Position numbers and translations under genes: made by a program. Source: Bacteroidales bacterium (lineage in GTDB: Bacteria; Bacteroidota; Bacteroidia; Bacteroidales; P3). Taken from it: 30,781 nucleotides of DNA. The notes below the pieces were generated by a model. It was not told the origin of the DNA, did not search any database, and saw nothing but the letters and a program-made list of their open reading frames with translations. Position 1 is the first letter of the stretch. The number at the start of each line of letters is the position of its first letter. Location of the stretch: positions 1 through 30,781 of the forward strand of contig CAAGNU010000348.1 in the NCBI GenBank assembly GCA_900771365.1. Direction: 5' to 3'. Positions 14,461 to 22,032 of this stretch are shown piece by piece.

Positions 14461-16908
14461 CTACTTGAGCTGAACCACAGTGATGCCGTCTCCCCCTAAC
14501 TCAAGTCGTTCTGAGCCGAAAGACTTCACATCCCGATTGCCTTGCAGATACTCTCTAATTATCTGTTTGAGAATGCCGTAACCTTTTCCATGAAGGATAC
14601 GGAGGTCCTTTTCGCTGAGCAGCTGAGCCTCGTCGAGGAATTGCTGCAGGTTGCTCAGAGCCTCGTCGGCACGCTGGCCTCGAAGGTCAAGCGTGGGGCT
14701 GAAAGTCTTGCGTTTTTCATTAATATCATCGTAGATGCTCTGAAATCGGCTGTTTTTCTGACTGGTTTTATCCACAGGAATGGACTTTTTCTTTGTCCCT
14801 GTCAGTCTGTTGAGCGCAATAGTCATGCGGATGCTGTTGCTCTCCACCACGGCTTTCTTGCCCTTTATCTCCACGACCTGTCCAAAAGTGTCCTGACCGT
14901 CTATGCGCACAATTCCGCCCACCGCGATAGGTGCCTCGCCGCCATCATCCTGCTCTGCCTTCTCCACATTCTTGACGGAGACCGACGCAGCCTCGATTTT
15001 CTTGCGCAGGTCTTTCATTACATCATCGTGACGTTCCTGAGAAGATGCCAGACGCTCGGCTTCGGCCTTCATCTTCTGACGAGCCTGCTGAGTACGTTCC
15101 TTCTCAGCCTGCGCCTCCTTGATATCGCTAATAGTCTGCTCTACAGTGCGATTTGCATCAGAGAGTATCTGCTGGGCCTCTTTGCGTGCAGCACTGAGTA
15201 TCTCGTATTTCTTTGACTCCAACTTGTCCGTGAGTTTCTGATACTTAGCCGTCACCTCGGCAAGAAAGCTGTCGGCAACCTCCAATTCGGCACGCTGACG
15301 GGCTATCTCCTGCTTATCCAGCTCTATCTGCTGGAGCTGGTGTTCGAAGTTGAGCATTTCGCCTCCCACCTTTTCTCCCGCTGCCTTCAGTACCTCTTCT
15401 GGGAAACCGATATTTTGCGCTATCTCGAAGGCGAAAGAGCTGCCTGGATGGCCTATTGAGAGGCGATAGAGGGGCTTCATCTTCTCCGTATCGTAGAGCA
15501 TGGCGCCATTTCGCACACCAGGGCACCTATCGGCCAGAAGCTTCAAATCGGCATAGTGGGTGGTCACCACACCAAAGGAGTGACGGCGATAAAGTTCCTC
15601 CAACAGCGCCTCAGCAATAGCACAGCCCGAACGAGGCTCCGTGCCCCCACCCAACTCATCGAGCAGGAAGAGCGTCCCTTCGTTGGCCGTCTCCAACAGA
15701 TGCTTCATGTTCTGCAGATGGGAAGAATAGGTGCTGAGGTCGTTATCGATAGACTGCTGGTCTCCGATGTCGATAAAGATGCTGTCGAAAATGCCAAACT
15801 CGGAAGTCTCGCGGCAAGGCACCAGCAAACCGCTCTGCAACATATACTGTATCAATCCCACAGCCTTGAGGCAGACCGATTTGCCGCCCGCGTTCGGGCC
15901 TGAGACGATGAGGATGTGCTGTTCATCATTGAGGTCGATATTGAAAGGTACTACTTCGCCCTTGTGGTTGAGGTAAAGCAGCGGGTGACGGGCATCAAGC
16001 CAGTTAATCTTGGTGATGTTGTCCACAATGGGGCGGCCAGCATGAAGCGTGAGGGCGAAACGAGCCTTAGCACGGATGAAATCAATGCGGGCAAGAAACC
16101 AGTATGCGTTAACCAACTCGTTAATCTGAGGGCGCAGCATGTCGGAGAAACGAGCCAGAATCTTCTGTATCTCATGTCTTTCTGCAAACTCAAGCTCACG
16201 AAGGTCGTTATTGAGCTCCACCACCTCGGAAGGCTCAAGATAAGCTGTTTGGCGAGTTGCGGATTCGTCATGGATGAGGCCCTTGATTTTACGACGATGG
16301 GTGTCGAGCATAGGTATCACCATACGCCCGTTTCGGATAGTCACCTCGGCATTCTCGGGTGCCCAGCCTTCGTGCTTGGCGCGTGCCAGTTGTTTGGAAA
16401 TCTGAACATCCACATCATTCCTCTTTTTGTTTATCTGATGGCGGATGTCATGCAGAAGTTCCGAAGCGTTATCGTAAATCTCGCCCTTATCATCGATAAT
16501 CTTGCTGATAGCCTTCGTAATGGCGGGGTCGAGTTCCACGCGGCGAGCCAGCTCATAGAGCTGCGGATAGCGGACAGGGTCGTCACGCAGCAGGAAACGC
16601 AGGCACTCCCCTATCGTATGGAGTGAGCATTTGAGGTCGAAGAGCGCTTCGAGCTCTATCACGGTGTTGCCCACCCTCAAGCGGTTCAGTTCCTCGGTGA
16701 GGTCGAAAAAGTCCTGCGAGGGGAAGCTGTTCTCCAGCACCAAAATCTGACGGAACTCCTCGGTTTGCTGGAGGTCGCGCACCACATGGTCATAGCTGTT
16801 GGAGAACGCCATTTCCTGCGTCATGCGGACGGCCAGAGGATTGCTGCACTCAGCCGCCACAAGTTCACGTATCTTGGTAAATCCTAATTTTTCTTCTAAA
16901 GTCACCAC
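14461..16908 (-). CDS. mutS2: MutS2-type ATPase / endonuclease
   Basis: MutS homologue without mismatch-recognition domains. In other bacteria it suppresses homologous recombination or rescues collided ribosomes through its Smr domain. The protein has 815 residues. MutS core helices come first, then the ATPase with Walker A GPNAGGKS (337-344), SSHLQNMKHLL (about 395-405), Walker B LFLLDELGGGTEP (413-425) and VVTTHY. A long coiled coil rich in Glu, Lys and Gln follows (about 510-650). The C-terminal Smr domain starts LDLRGQRADEAL (about 737), with HGKGYGILKQIIREYL; the common HGxGTG is HGKGYG here. The start is a GTG at 16908 followed directly by a second GTG, one base after the nitrilase stop, with AAGGAG inside the nitrilase end as ribosome-binding site. 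Translation is probably coupled. Confidence 0.94.
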   Translation of the reverse strand: MVTLEEKLGFTKIRELVAAECSNPLAVRMTQEMAFSNSYDHVVRDLQQTEEFRQILVLENSFPSQDFFDLTEELNRLRVGNTVIELEALFDLKCSLHTIGECLRFLLRDDPVRYPQLYELARRVELDPAITKAISKIIDDKGEIYDNASELLHDIRHQINKKRNDVDVQISKQLARAKHEGWAPENAEVTIRNGRMVIPMLDTHRRKIKGLIHDESATRQTAYLEPSEVVELNNDLRELEFAERHEIQKILARFSDMLRPQINELVNAYWFLARIDFIRAKARFALTLHAGRPIVDNITKINWLDARHPLLYLNHKGEVVPFNIDLNDEQHILIVSGPNAGGKSVCLKAVGLIQYMLQSGLLVPCRETSEFGIFDSIFIDIGDQQSIDNDLSTYSSHLQNMKHLLETANEGTLFLLDELGGGTEPRSGCAIAEALLEELYRRHSFGVVTTHYADLKLLADRCPGVRNGAMLYDTEKMKPLYRLSIGHPGSSFAFEIAQNIGFPEEVLKAAGEKVGGEMLNFEHQLQQIELDKQEIARQRAELEVADSFLAEVTAKYQKLTDKLESKKYEILSAARKEAQQILSDANRTVEQTISDIKEAQAEKERTQQARQKMKAEAERLASSQERHDDVMKDLRKKIEAASVSVKNVEKAEQDDGGEAPIAVGGIVRIDGQDTFGQVVEIKGKKAVVESNSIRMTIALNRLTGTKKKSIPVDKTSQKNSRFQSIYDDINEKRKTFSPTLDLRGQRADEALSNLQQFLDEAQLLSEKDLRILHGKGYGILKQIIREYLQGNRDVKSFGSERLELGGDGITVVQLK

Positions 16909-16909
16909 T

Positions 16910-17698
16910 CTACTCCTTTTTTAGATCTATTTTGTCGAAATCGAGATAAAAGGACCATTTCTCCCGAAAATGCTCCAACTCATCGCGATGCAAAGTTGCA
17001 TACTGCACCTGAGCCTCTTCGGGGCGACATTCGGCCATCTCAATTCCTCTAAAGTCCACGGCCATGCTGTTGCCCTTGTAGGGGATGCCGAGACCGTCTG
17101 TGCCACAGCGGTTTACCCCTACCACATAGCTCTCGTTCTCAATGGCGCGAGCCTTGAGGAGCGTCTGCCATGCCTCCCATCTTGACCCTGGCCAGTTGGC
17201 ACAGAACAGCAGCAGGTCATAGCTCAGCGGATTGCTGTTGCGCAGCCATGCGGGAAAGCGGAGGTCGTAGCATACTGCGGGCTTGATGCGCCAGCCACAC
17301 CAGTCGAAGAGTGCCTGCTTGCGACCTCTTGCAAGCTGAGAGGCCTCGCTGCTCATCCTGAATGTATGAGCTTTGTCGTAAAAACCGTAACTCCCGTCAG
17401 GGTACACCCAATGCATTCTGTTATATGTATCTGCGTCCTCTTTCACCACCCAGGTCCCAACAAAGAGGGTCTCCTTTTTGCGAGCCATGGCTCGGGCGAA
17501 TTGGAGCGTGGCGCCCTCCTCTTCTTCGGCAAGGTCTGCCATTTTGTCAGAAAATCCTGTCGTGAACGTTTCTGGCACAACCATGATATCCGCAACCGCA
17601 TCAGCAAAAGCCTCTTCAACCATGCTATAGTTGGTCGCGGGATCTTCCCATGCTATGGGCTGCTGATAGAATGCTATTGTCAATTCTTTTTTATCCAT
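16910..17698 (-). CDS. Nitrilase-superfamily omega-amidase (YafV/Nit2-like)
   Basis: Predicted carbon-nitrogen hydrolase of 262 residues, most like omega-amidase, which hydrolyses alpha-ketoglutaramate or alpha-ketosuccinamate as metabolite repair. The catalytic triad is complete: Glu43 in VPETFTTGF, Lys109 in YDKAHTF, Cys143 in AVCYDLRFP. NWPGSRWEAWQTLLKARAIEN is also characteristic. I chose the ATG at 17698, four bases after the stop of the upstream LRR gene. A GTG at 17713 would overlap that gene by 11 bases and is less likely. It sits between the LRR gene and mutS2 in a tight minus-strand run; mutS2 starts one base after it ends. Confidence 0.92.
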   Translation of the reverse strand: MDKKELTIAFYQQPIAWEDPATNYSMVEEAFADAVADIMVVPETFTTGFSDKMADLAEEEEGATLQFARAMARKKETLFVGTWVVKEDADTYNRMHWVYPDGSYGFYDKAHTFRMSSEASQLARGRKQALFDWCGWRIKPAVCYDLRFPAWLRNSNPLSYDLLLFCANWPGSRWEAWQTLLKARAIENESYVVGVNRCGTDGLGIPYKGNSMAVDFRGIEMAECRPEEAQVQYATLHRDELEHFREKWSFYLDFDKIDLKKE

Positions 17699-17702
17699 GA
17701 TG

Positions 17703-18224
17703 CTAATCTCCACAGTTACAAGCTTTATCCCACAGCTTTTCCACCGAGGGCAGCATGTGCGCTATCTTCTCTTGGTCGGCTGGAAGGAGGGGGCAGCTGC
17801 GGAGGTCTATCACCTTCAGCGTGCTGTCGAGAGCCTCGAAAGCGGGAGGAACGTCCGTGACGTAGGTGTCCCACACCACCAGCTCTTCCAGTTCCTTCAT
17901 CTGCGTCATGCCCTCAGGCAGCCCCATCAATGGGTTGCGGCTCACCTCCAGGCGACGAAGGTGCCGAAGCTGCGCTATGCTGTCCGAAAGCCATGAGATT
18001 TGGTTGCCTCGCAAGTCCAGCTCCCTCAAATTGGCCATCCCATACACGGCTGAGGGGACAGTCCTGAGACGTTTGTTGCGAAGCCTCAGCACATAGACCT
18101 CCGTGGGGTCTGCCACCTCGTCAAGGCTCTTGTAAACCCGATCTGGCTGACCCTCGGCAGCATACATCCCTGCCAAAGCAAACAGCATCACGACCATCTT
18201 GTGCATAAAAGACTTCCTCTCCAT
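17703..18224 (-). CDS. Secreted leucine-rich-repeat protein
   Basis: A 173-residue protein with an N-terminal signal peptide (hydrophobic MVVMLFALAGMYAAEG, about 10-25) and no lipobox Cys, so probably periplasmic or secreted. Four or so leucine-rich repeats run from about 42 to 140, with units such as LRELDLRGNQISWLSDSI, LRRLEVSRNPLMGLPEGM and LEELVVWDTYVTDVPPAF. The C-terminus is Cys-containing (KACNCGD). LRRs bind proteins; no partner can be named. The ATG at 18224 is used here, though Met7 (18206) would give a more typical signal peptide. It is the first gene of the run LRR, nitrilase, mutS2, 111 nt downstream of ribF on the same strand. Confidence 0.85.
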   Translation of the reverse strand: MERKSFMHKMVVMLFALAGMYAAEGQPDRVYKSLDEVADPTEVYVLRLRNKRLRTVPSAVYGMANLRELDLRGNQISWLSDSIAQLRHLRRLEVSRNPLMGLPEGMTQMKELEELVVWDTYVTDVPPAFEALDSTLKVIDLRSCPLLPADQEKIAHMLPSVEKLWDKACNCGD

Positions 18225-18335
18225 TGTTGTACAATATCTGTTGAATGAAACTCACTAAGCGGTCCCAACCTCCTTATTCTTCATATTTAATGGGCCTATC
18301 ACGATTCCCATCCATCGTTCTCTCTATATTAAAAA

Positions 18336-19280
18336 TCAAACCTCTCCAACCACACCACGGAGCTGCATACGGGCATCCTCCCTATCCTTGTTCAACTGGG
18401 CGACAAGTGCCTCCACGCCGTTGAACTTGCAGACGTCTCGCAGACGTTCCACAAATTCCACGGAAAGCGTACTGCCGTACAAATCGCCGTCGAAATCAAA
18501 TATATTCACTTCAAAAACAGGCTTTTCCAATCCGAAAGTGGGCTGCCCTCCAAAGTTGGCCATACCCATACGGACACCCCCGTCGGGCAACACAACGCGG
18601 ACAGCATATACCCCATCCGCGGGCAGCACCTTGGAGGCATCATCCAGACAGACATTGGCCGTAGGGAATCCCAGCTGGCGCCCCACCTGGCGGCCTTTGA
18701 CCACCTCGCCCCAAAGTCTATAGCGGTAGCCCAGCATTTGAGCCGAGAGACCTACATCTCCTCGAAGGAGCGCCTTGCGGATTTGTGTGGAAGAAACCTC
18801 TACATCATTGTACTTCACAGCGGTATCAACAATTACATTCACGCCCATGTCCAAAGCCAGAGCAGGCAGGCGGTCGAAATCGTTGCGTTCCTTGCTGCCG
18901 AACATATTGTCGTAGCCCAGCACCAAGGAGCGAGCATGAAGCCGACCCACCAAAATCTCGCGGAAGAACTCACAGGCCGAAAGATGCGCCACCTCGGGAG
19001 CGAAATGGATTTCCACCACATCCGTCACGCCGTTTTCGTGCAGGTGCTCGTAGCGCTCCTCGTTGGTCGATACCCGAAGGAAGGGCACATTGGGACAAAG
19101 CACCTGCTGGGGGTGCCGGTCAAAAGTGACCACAAGGGGCACCATCCTAAGCCTTCGTGCCTCGGCTGTGAGCATGGACAAAATATGCTGATGGCCGATG
19201 TGTACGCCGTCAAACATGCCCACGGTCACCACGCTATCGAACGGCAACTCCTTGATATCATCTATTTTATATATATTCAT
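18336..19280 (-). CDS. ribF: Bifunctional riboflavin kinase / FAD synthetase
   Basis: Phosphorylates riboflavin to FMN and adenylates FMN to FAD in the cytoplasm. With the ATG at 19280 it has 314 residues. The nucleotidyltransferase half has GMFDGVHIGH (21-30), VVTFDRHP and VSSTQIRKALLRG. The riboflavin kinase half has GRQLGFPTANV, the GVYAV strand, GMANFGGQPTFG and FEVNIFDFDGDLYG. A frame open seven codons further upstream would begin inside the promoter region, so I rejected that start. A TAATTTTG box lies about 19 nt before the chosen start. No FMN riboswitch is visible in the short leader. Confidence 0.96.
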   Translation of the reverse strand: MNIYKIDDIKELPFDSVVTVGMFDGVHIGHQHILSMLTAEARRLRMVPLVVTFDRHPQQVLCPNVPFLRVSTNEERYEHLHENGVTDVVEIHFAPEVAHLSACEFFREILVGRLHARSLVLGYDNMFGSKERNDFDRLPALALDMGVNVIVDTAVKYNDVEVSSTQIRKALLRGDVGLSAQMLGYRYRLWGEVVKGRQVGRQLGFPTANVCLDDASKVLPADGVYAVRVVLPDGGVRMGMANFGGQPTFGLEKPVFEVNIFDFDGDLYGSTLSVEFVERLRDVCKFNGVEALVAQLNKDREDARMQLRGVVGEV

Positions 19281-19298
19281 ATTAATATAAAAGGATTG

Positions 19299-19306
19299 CA
19301 AAATTA
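19299..19306 (-). promoter_or_regulatory. Candidate -7 box for ribF
   Basis: Reads TAATTTTG followed by C on the minus strand, matching TAnnTTTG, 18 nt before the ATG at 19280. The predicted leader is only about 10-15 nt. Confidence 0.55.
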
Positions 19307-19588
19307 CGAAAAAAAAATGACTTCACAATATAAAAAAAACATAAAAATGCCAATTTTTATTTAATCTGTTGAAATTCTGACATCTAGATGATTCTGGAAC
19401 GAAACAATAGGGGAAAACACCAAAACCAGCACGGCCCTGCACTATCCATAGTCATCCCTATCAGGCAATTCAGTGCCGCCACACAAGCAGTTCAGTGTTG
19501 CCGTGCCAAAGCTATCAAGTCCTTTAGTATATCCCCGGCAAAACTGACAAGTGATTTTAGGGGATCTGCCCCCCTTCCTCCGCCATAA

Positions 19589-19694
19589 CTCCGAGGTAAG
19601 TCCGAGGTAGCTCCGAGGCTTTTTCGCCATTTAGTCGGACCTACCTCGGAGCTACCTCGGAGCTACAGCGAAGCTACGGCGAAGCTACAGCGGA
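19589..19694. repeat. 11-nt repeat array, three inverted then five direct units
   Basis: Three units of CTCCGAGGTAG type (19589-19621) are followed by five units in the opposite sense (19640-19694): CCTACCTCGGA, GCTACCTCGGA, GCTACAGCGAA, GCTACGGCGAA, GCTACAGCGGA. The halves form a perfect 18-bp stem (19601-19618 with 19644-19661) with a 25-nt loop. GC-rich and strikingly periodic, it is non-coding. Confidence 0.85.
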
Positions 19695-19767
19695 GTTTCC
19701 CCCTAGCTCCTGCGGAGCCATTTTTCACAACAAAAAAGGAAAGATTGAGGAAAAAAGAAAAAAAATT

Positions 19768-19798
19768 TTGCCAATCCAAAAAAAGTTCGTAACTTTGC
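19768..19798 (+). promoter_or_regulatory. Promoter of rpsP (-33 TTTG and -7 TAACTTTG)
   Basis: TTTG at 19768-19771 and TAACTTTG at 19791-19798 are separated by 19 nt, the best match in the window to the two-part Bacteroidota promoter. The start of rpsP is 53 nt downstream across an A-rich leader. Confidence 0.7.
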
Positions 19799-19851
19799 AA
19801 TTCGATTTAAAAACAACAATTATTTATTAACAACTTAAAAAACATACAATT

Positions 19852-20403
19852 ATGCCTGCAAGAATTAGATTACAACGCCATGGTAAAAAGAATCAACCTT
19901 TCTATCATATCGTTGTTGCGGATGGTCGTGCACCTCGGGACGGTAGATTTATCGAGAAAATAGGCACGTACAATCCTATGACCAACCCTGCCACCATCGT
20001 CCTCGATGTTGACAAAGCTACCGAGTGGCTCAAGAACGGTGCTCAGCCCAGCGACACCTGCCGCCGCATCCTCTCCTATAAGGGTGCTTTGCTGAAACGC
20101 CACCTCCAGATTGGTGTTGAAAAAGGCGCTATCAGCCAGGAACAGGCCGATGTGAAGTTCAACGAGTGGCTCCAGGCCAAGGAGAACAAGATCGCCAACG
20201 TTAAGAGCGAAGAAGACAACAAGATGCGCAATGTTAAGAAAGAGCGTCTTGAGTGCGAGAAGAAATTCAACGAAGCTAAAGCTGCTGCCGTCGCCGCTAA
20301 GCGTAAGGCTGCCGCTGAGGCCGAGGCTGCCGCTAAGGCTGCTGCAGAAGCCCCTGCAGAGACCGAAGCTCCCGCTGAAGAAGAGGCTCCCAAAGCTGAA
20401 TAA
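19852..20403 (+). CDS. rpsP: 30S ribosomal protein S16
   Basis: Small-subunit assembly protein that binds 16S rRNA. The S16 core covers about residues 1-85: MPARIRLQRHGKKNQPFYHI, then VADGRAPRDGRFIEKIGTYNP. It is followed by a tail of about 95 residues, helical and charged, ending in an Ala/Glu/Pro-rich low-complexity run. The tail explains the length of 183 residues against about 85 in E. coli; extended tails are usual in this phylum. It has a strong promoter (19768-19798) and a perfect 14-bp hairpin terminator right after (20426-20460), so it is probably transcribed largely on its own despite rimM downstream. Confidence 0.97.
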   Translation: MPARIRLQRHGKKNQPFYHIVVADGRAPRDGRFIEKIGTYNPMTNPATIVLDVDKATEWLKNGAQPSDTCRRILSYKGALLKRHLQIGVEKGAISQEQADVKFNEWLQAKENKIANVKSEEDNKMRNVKKERLECEKKFNEAKAAAVAAKRKAAAEAEAAAKAAAEAPAETEAPAEEEAPKAE

Positions 20404-20425
20404 TTTGTTCAGCCAGCCCATACAT

Positions 20426-20460
20426 GAAAAGCGTGCCTCTAAGAAGGAGGCACGCTTTTC
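20426..20460 (+). terminator. Terminator after rpsP
   Basis: A perfect 14-bp stem (GAAAAGCGTGCCTC with GAGGCACGCTTTTC) and a 7-nt loop, 23 nt after the rpsP stop. The stem itself ends in TTTTC and is followed by TATTAG. Confidence 0.85.
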
Positions 20461-20464
20461 TATT

Positions 20465-20635
20465 AGATTAGAAGATTGGGAGATTAGGCTCGCAAACTCT
20501 ATCAGATTAAAAGATTTGAAGATTGGGAGATTTGAAGGCTCGCAAACTCTATCAGATTAAAAGATTTGAAGATTGGGAGATTTGAGAGCCGCACCCCTGA
20601 AAATCTTCAAATCTCCCCATCTCAAGTCTATTTTT
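20465..20635. repeat. 50-nt tandem duplication plus inverted dispersed repeat
   Basis: Two 50-nt units (20487-20536 and 20537-20586) starting GGCTCGCAAACTCTATCAG differ only at the last base. A partial unit (GATTAGAAGATTGGGAGATTA) precedes them at about 20465. From 20594 a sequence starting CCCCTGAAAATCTTCAAATC is the inverse of the unit's AGATTTGAAGATTGGGAG part and matches 21991-22032. Confidence 0.85.
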
Positions 20636-20745
20636 GATATTAGGTGAGTCCTATAAATTGCCATTTGTAGTTTGATGTCGCAAACTGACAAGACTAAAAT
20701 ACGAGAATGTCCAGTGCTGAGCCTGCTCAGCGAGGTAATATTGTT

Positions 20746-20753
20746 TATTTTTG
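20746..20753 (+). promoter_or_regulatory. Candidate -7 box for rimM
   Basis: TATTTTTG matches TAnnTTTG, 36 nt before the rimM ATG. No -33 TTTG was found at the expected spacing. A 7-bp palindrome lies 15 nt upstream of the box. Confidence 0.35.
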
Positions 20754-20789
20754 AATTTATAGAACCCACCATTAAAAAAACAAACCACT

Positions 20790-21314
20790 ATGACAACAGA
20801 CGAATGCTACCACTTGGGCCGCATCACCAAGCCCTTCGGAGTGAAGGGACAGGTGATTTTCTTCCTTGATGTGGACTGCCCCGAGGACTATGCCGAGCTA
20901 GACTCCGCCTTTGTGGAGGTCAAGGGCAACCTAATCCCCTATTTCTTCCATATCGACAACATCAACGGCAACAAGGCCGTGGTCTCTTTTGAGGAAATCT
21001 CATCAGAGGAAGCGCTCTCTCTGGTCGGACGCGACCTATACCTTCCTTTGGACCTGCTGCCTGAGCTCACTGGCAACCAATTCTATTTCCACGAAGTGGT
21101 CGGATTTAGCGTTGTGGATGAAGAGTACGGCAACATCGGAACCATCAAAAGCATCATCGAATATCCCGCCCAGCCACTCTTCCAAATCATGAAAGATGAT
21201 ACCGAAATTCTCATTCCCGTTATCGACCAAGTGATAAAAAAAGTGGATCGCGAAGAAAAATGTATTCGCATAGCCGCTCCTACAGGCTTGATAGACTTAT
21301 ACTTACAAGGATAG
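20790..21314 (+). CDS. rimM: Ribosome maturation factor RimM
   Basis: Helps assemble the 30S head by binding S19 and the 3' domain of 16S rRNA. The protein has 174 residues, normal length. The N-terminal RimM barrel starts LGRITKPFGVKGQV (9-22). A PRC-barrel follows, with FYFHEVVGFSVVDEEYGNIG (from about 97), PLFQIM, LIPVIDQVIKKVD and the C-terminal GLIDLYL. Position after rpsP agrees with the common gene order, although here a terminator and repeats intervene. Confidence 0.95.
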   Translation: MTTDECYHLGRITKPFGVKGQVIFFLDVDCPEDYAELDSAFVEVKGNLIPYFFHIDNINGNKAVVSFEEISSEEALSLVGRDLYLPLDLLPELTGNQFYFHEVVGFSVVDEEYGNIGTIKSIIEYPAQPLFQIMKDDTEILIPVIDQVIKKVDREEKCIRIAAPTGLIDLYLQG

Positions 21315-21372
21315 CGAGAAAGTTAATAACAATGTGTTGAAATTTTTTTTTCCAAAATCACAAAAGTATATG

Positions 21373-21380
21373 TATTTTTG
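21373..21380 (+). promoter_or_regulatory. Candidate -7 box for the TraR/DksA-like gene
   Basis: TATTTTTG followed by C matches TAnnTTTG, 110 nt before the ATG at 21491. The long leader contains short hairpin-forming pieces (CGAG/CTCG, GCCG/CGGC). Confidence 0.5.
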
Positions 21381-21490
21381 CACTTTCAAATTGTGCGATA
21401 ATCGAGGCTGATTTTCTCGCCGCCACGGCTGTTTTTTCCCCGCACGGGCAGTCTGGAAATCACCTCAAATAGGAATTAATATACTGTACC

Positions 21491-21892
21491 ATGGAGAAAT
21501 CAAACGACACACCAGAAAAGACTTGCTATTCAGCTGAGGAATTGCAGTTCTTTAAGGAACTCATCCTTCAAAAAAGAGAAGAGGCAATCAAGAATCTCGA
21601 GATGCTTAACGAGGCCGTCGCCGGAGGCGAAAACGACGTTAACGACACCGCACCGACCTTTAAAACACTCGAAGAAGGCAGCAACGTGCTCTCTAAAGAG
21701 GAGAACTCACGCCTTGCCGCACGACAGCAGAAATTCATTAAGGACCTCGATGCAGCCCTTATCCGCATCGAAAACAAGACCTACGGCATCTGCCGCGTGA
21801 CAGGCAAGCTCATCCCTAAAGAGCGCTTGATGATCGTACCCCACGCCACTATGACCATTGAGGCAAAAATGGAAGAAAAGAAAAGACACTAG
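21491..21892 (+). CDS. TraR/DksA-family RNA polymerase-binding regulator
   Basis: A 133-residue protein expected to bind in the RNA polymerase secondary channel. Residues 15-95 form the helical coiled-coil hairpin, with acidic residues near its tip (GGENDVNDTAPTF). The C-terminal globular part carries YGICRVTGKLIPKERLMIVPHAT. Of the four zinc-binding Cys positions of DksA only Cys101 remains, so it is a degenerate zinc finger, as I recall for Bacteroidota members. It is followed by a clear terminator, so it is monocistronic or the end of the rimM transcript (177-nt gap with its own promoter box). Confidence 0.9.
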   Translation: MEKSNDTPEKTCYSAEELQFFKELILQKREEAIKNLEMLNEAVAGGENDVNDTAPTFKTLEEGSNVLSKEENSRLAARQQKFIKDLDAALIRIENKTYGICRVTGKLIPKERLMIVPHATMTIEAKMEEKKRH

Positions 21893-21934
21893 ACCCTAAT
21901 CCGAACCGTCAATTTTACATTTCATATCAAACAC

Positions 21935-21957
21935 GGCAGAGCCCTCACGGCTCTGCC
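21935..21957 (+). terminator. Terminator after the TraR/DksA-like gene
   Basis: A perfect 9-bp stem GGCAGAGCC/GGCTCTGCC with a 5-nt loop, followed by TTTCTATC, 43 nt after the stop codon. Confidence 0.8.
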
Positions 21958-21990
21958 TTTCTATCAGATTGGTAGACACGACGGGGCGCG

Positions 21991-22032
21991 CCCCTGCAAA
22001 TCTTCAAATCTCCCCATCTACAAATCTATTTA
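21991..22032. repeat. Dispersed repeat overlapping the 3' end of the ABC transporter gene
   Basis: The segment starting CCCCTGCAAATCTTCAAATC matches 20594-20635 closely by eye (same order, a few substitutions). It includes the TGA stop (22004-22006) and the last codons (RFVDGEI) of the minus-strand transporter gene. Confidence 0.75.

Larger units (their letters stand above)
19281..19851. other. Divergent intergenic region between ribF and rpsP
   Basis: Holds the ribF promoter at the left and the rpsP promoter at the right. Between them lie about 150 nt of unique sequence (19380-19580), where short overlapping open frames look accidental, and then the 11-nt repeat array at 19589-19694. No gene is supported. 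Confidence 0.6.
20404..20789. other. Intergenic region between rpsP and rimM
   Basis: After the rpsP terminator comes a block of repeats (20465-20635), then about 150 nt with a 7-bp palindrome GCTGAGC-CT-GCTCAGC (20716-20731) and a TATTTTTG box (20746-20753) that could serve rimM. No gene is present. The gap is unusually long for rpsP-rimM, which are close in many bacteria. Confidence 0.55.

Noticed and set aside
19281..19298. FMN riboswitch before ribF
   Set aside because: The predicted leader is only about 10-15 nt, far too short for an aptamer.
19442..19630. Short open frames between ribF and rpsP on both strands
   Set aside because: They overlap each other and run into the 11-nt repeat array; their translations show no domain features.
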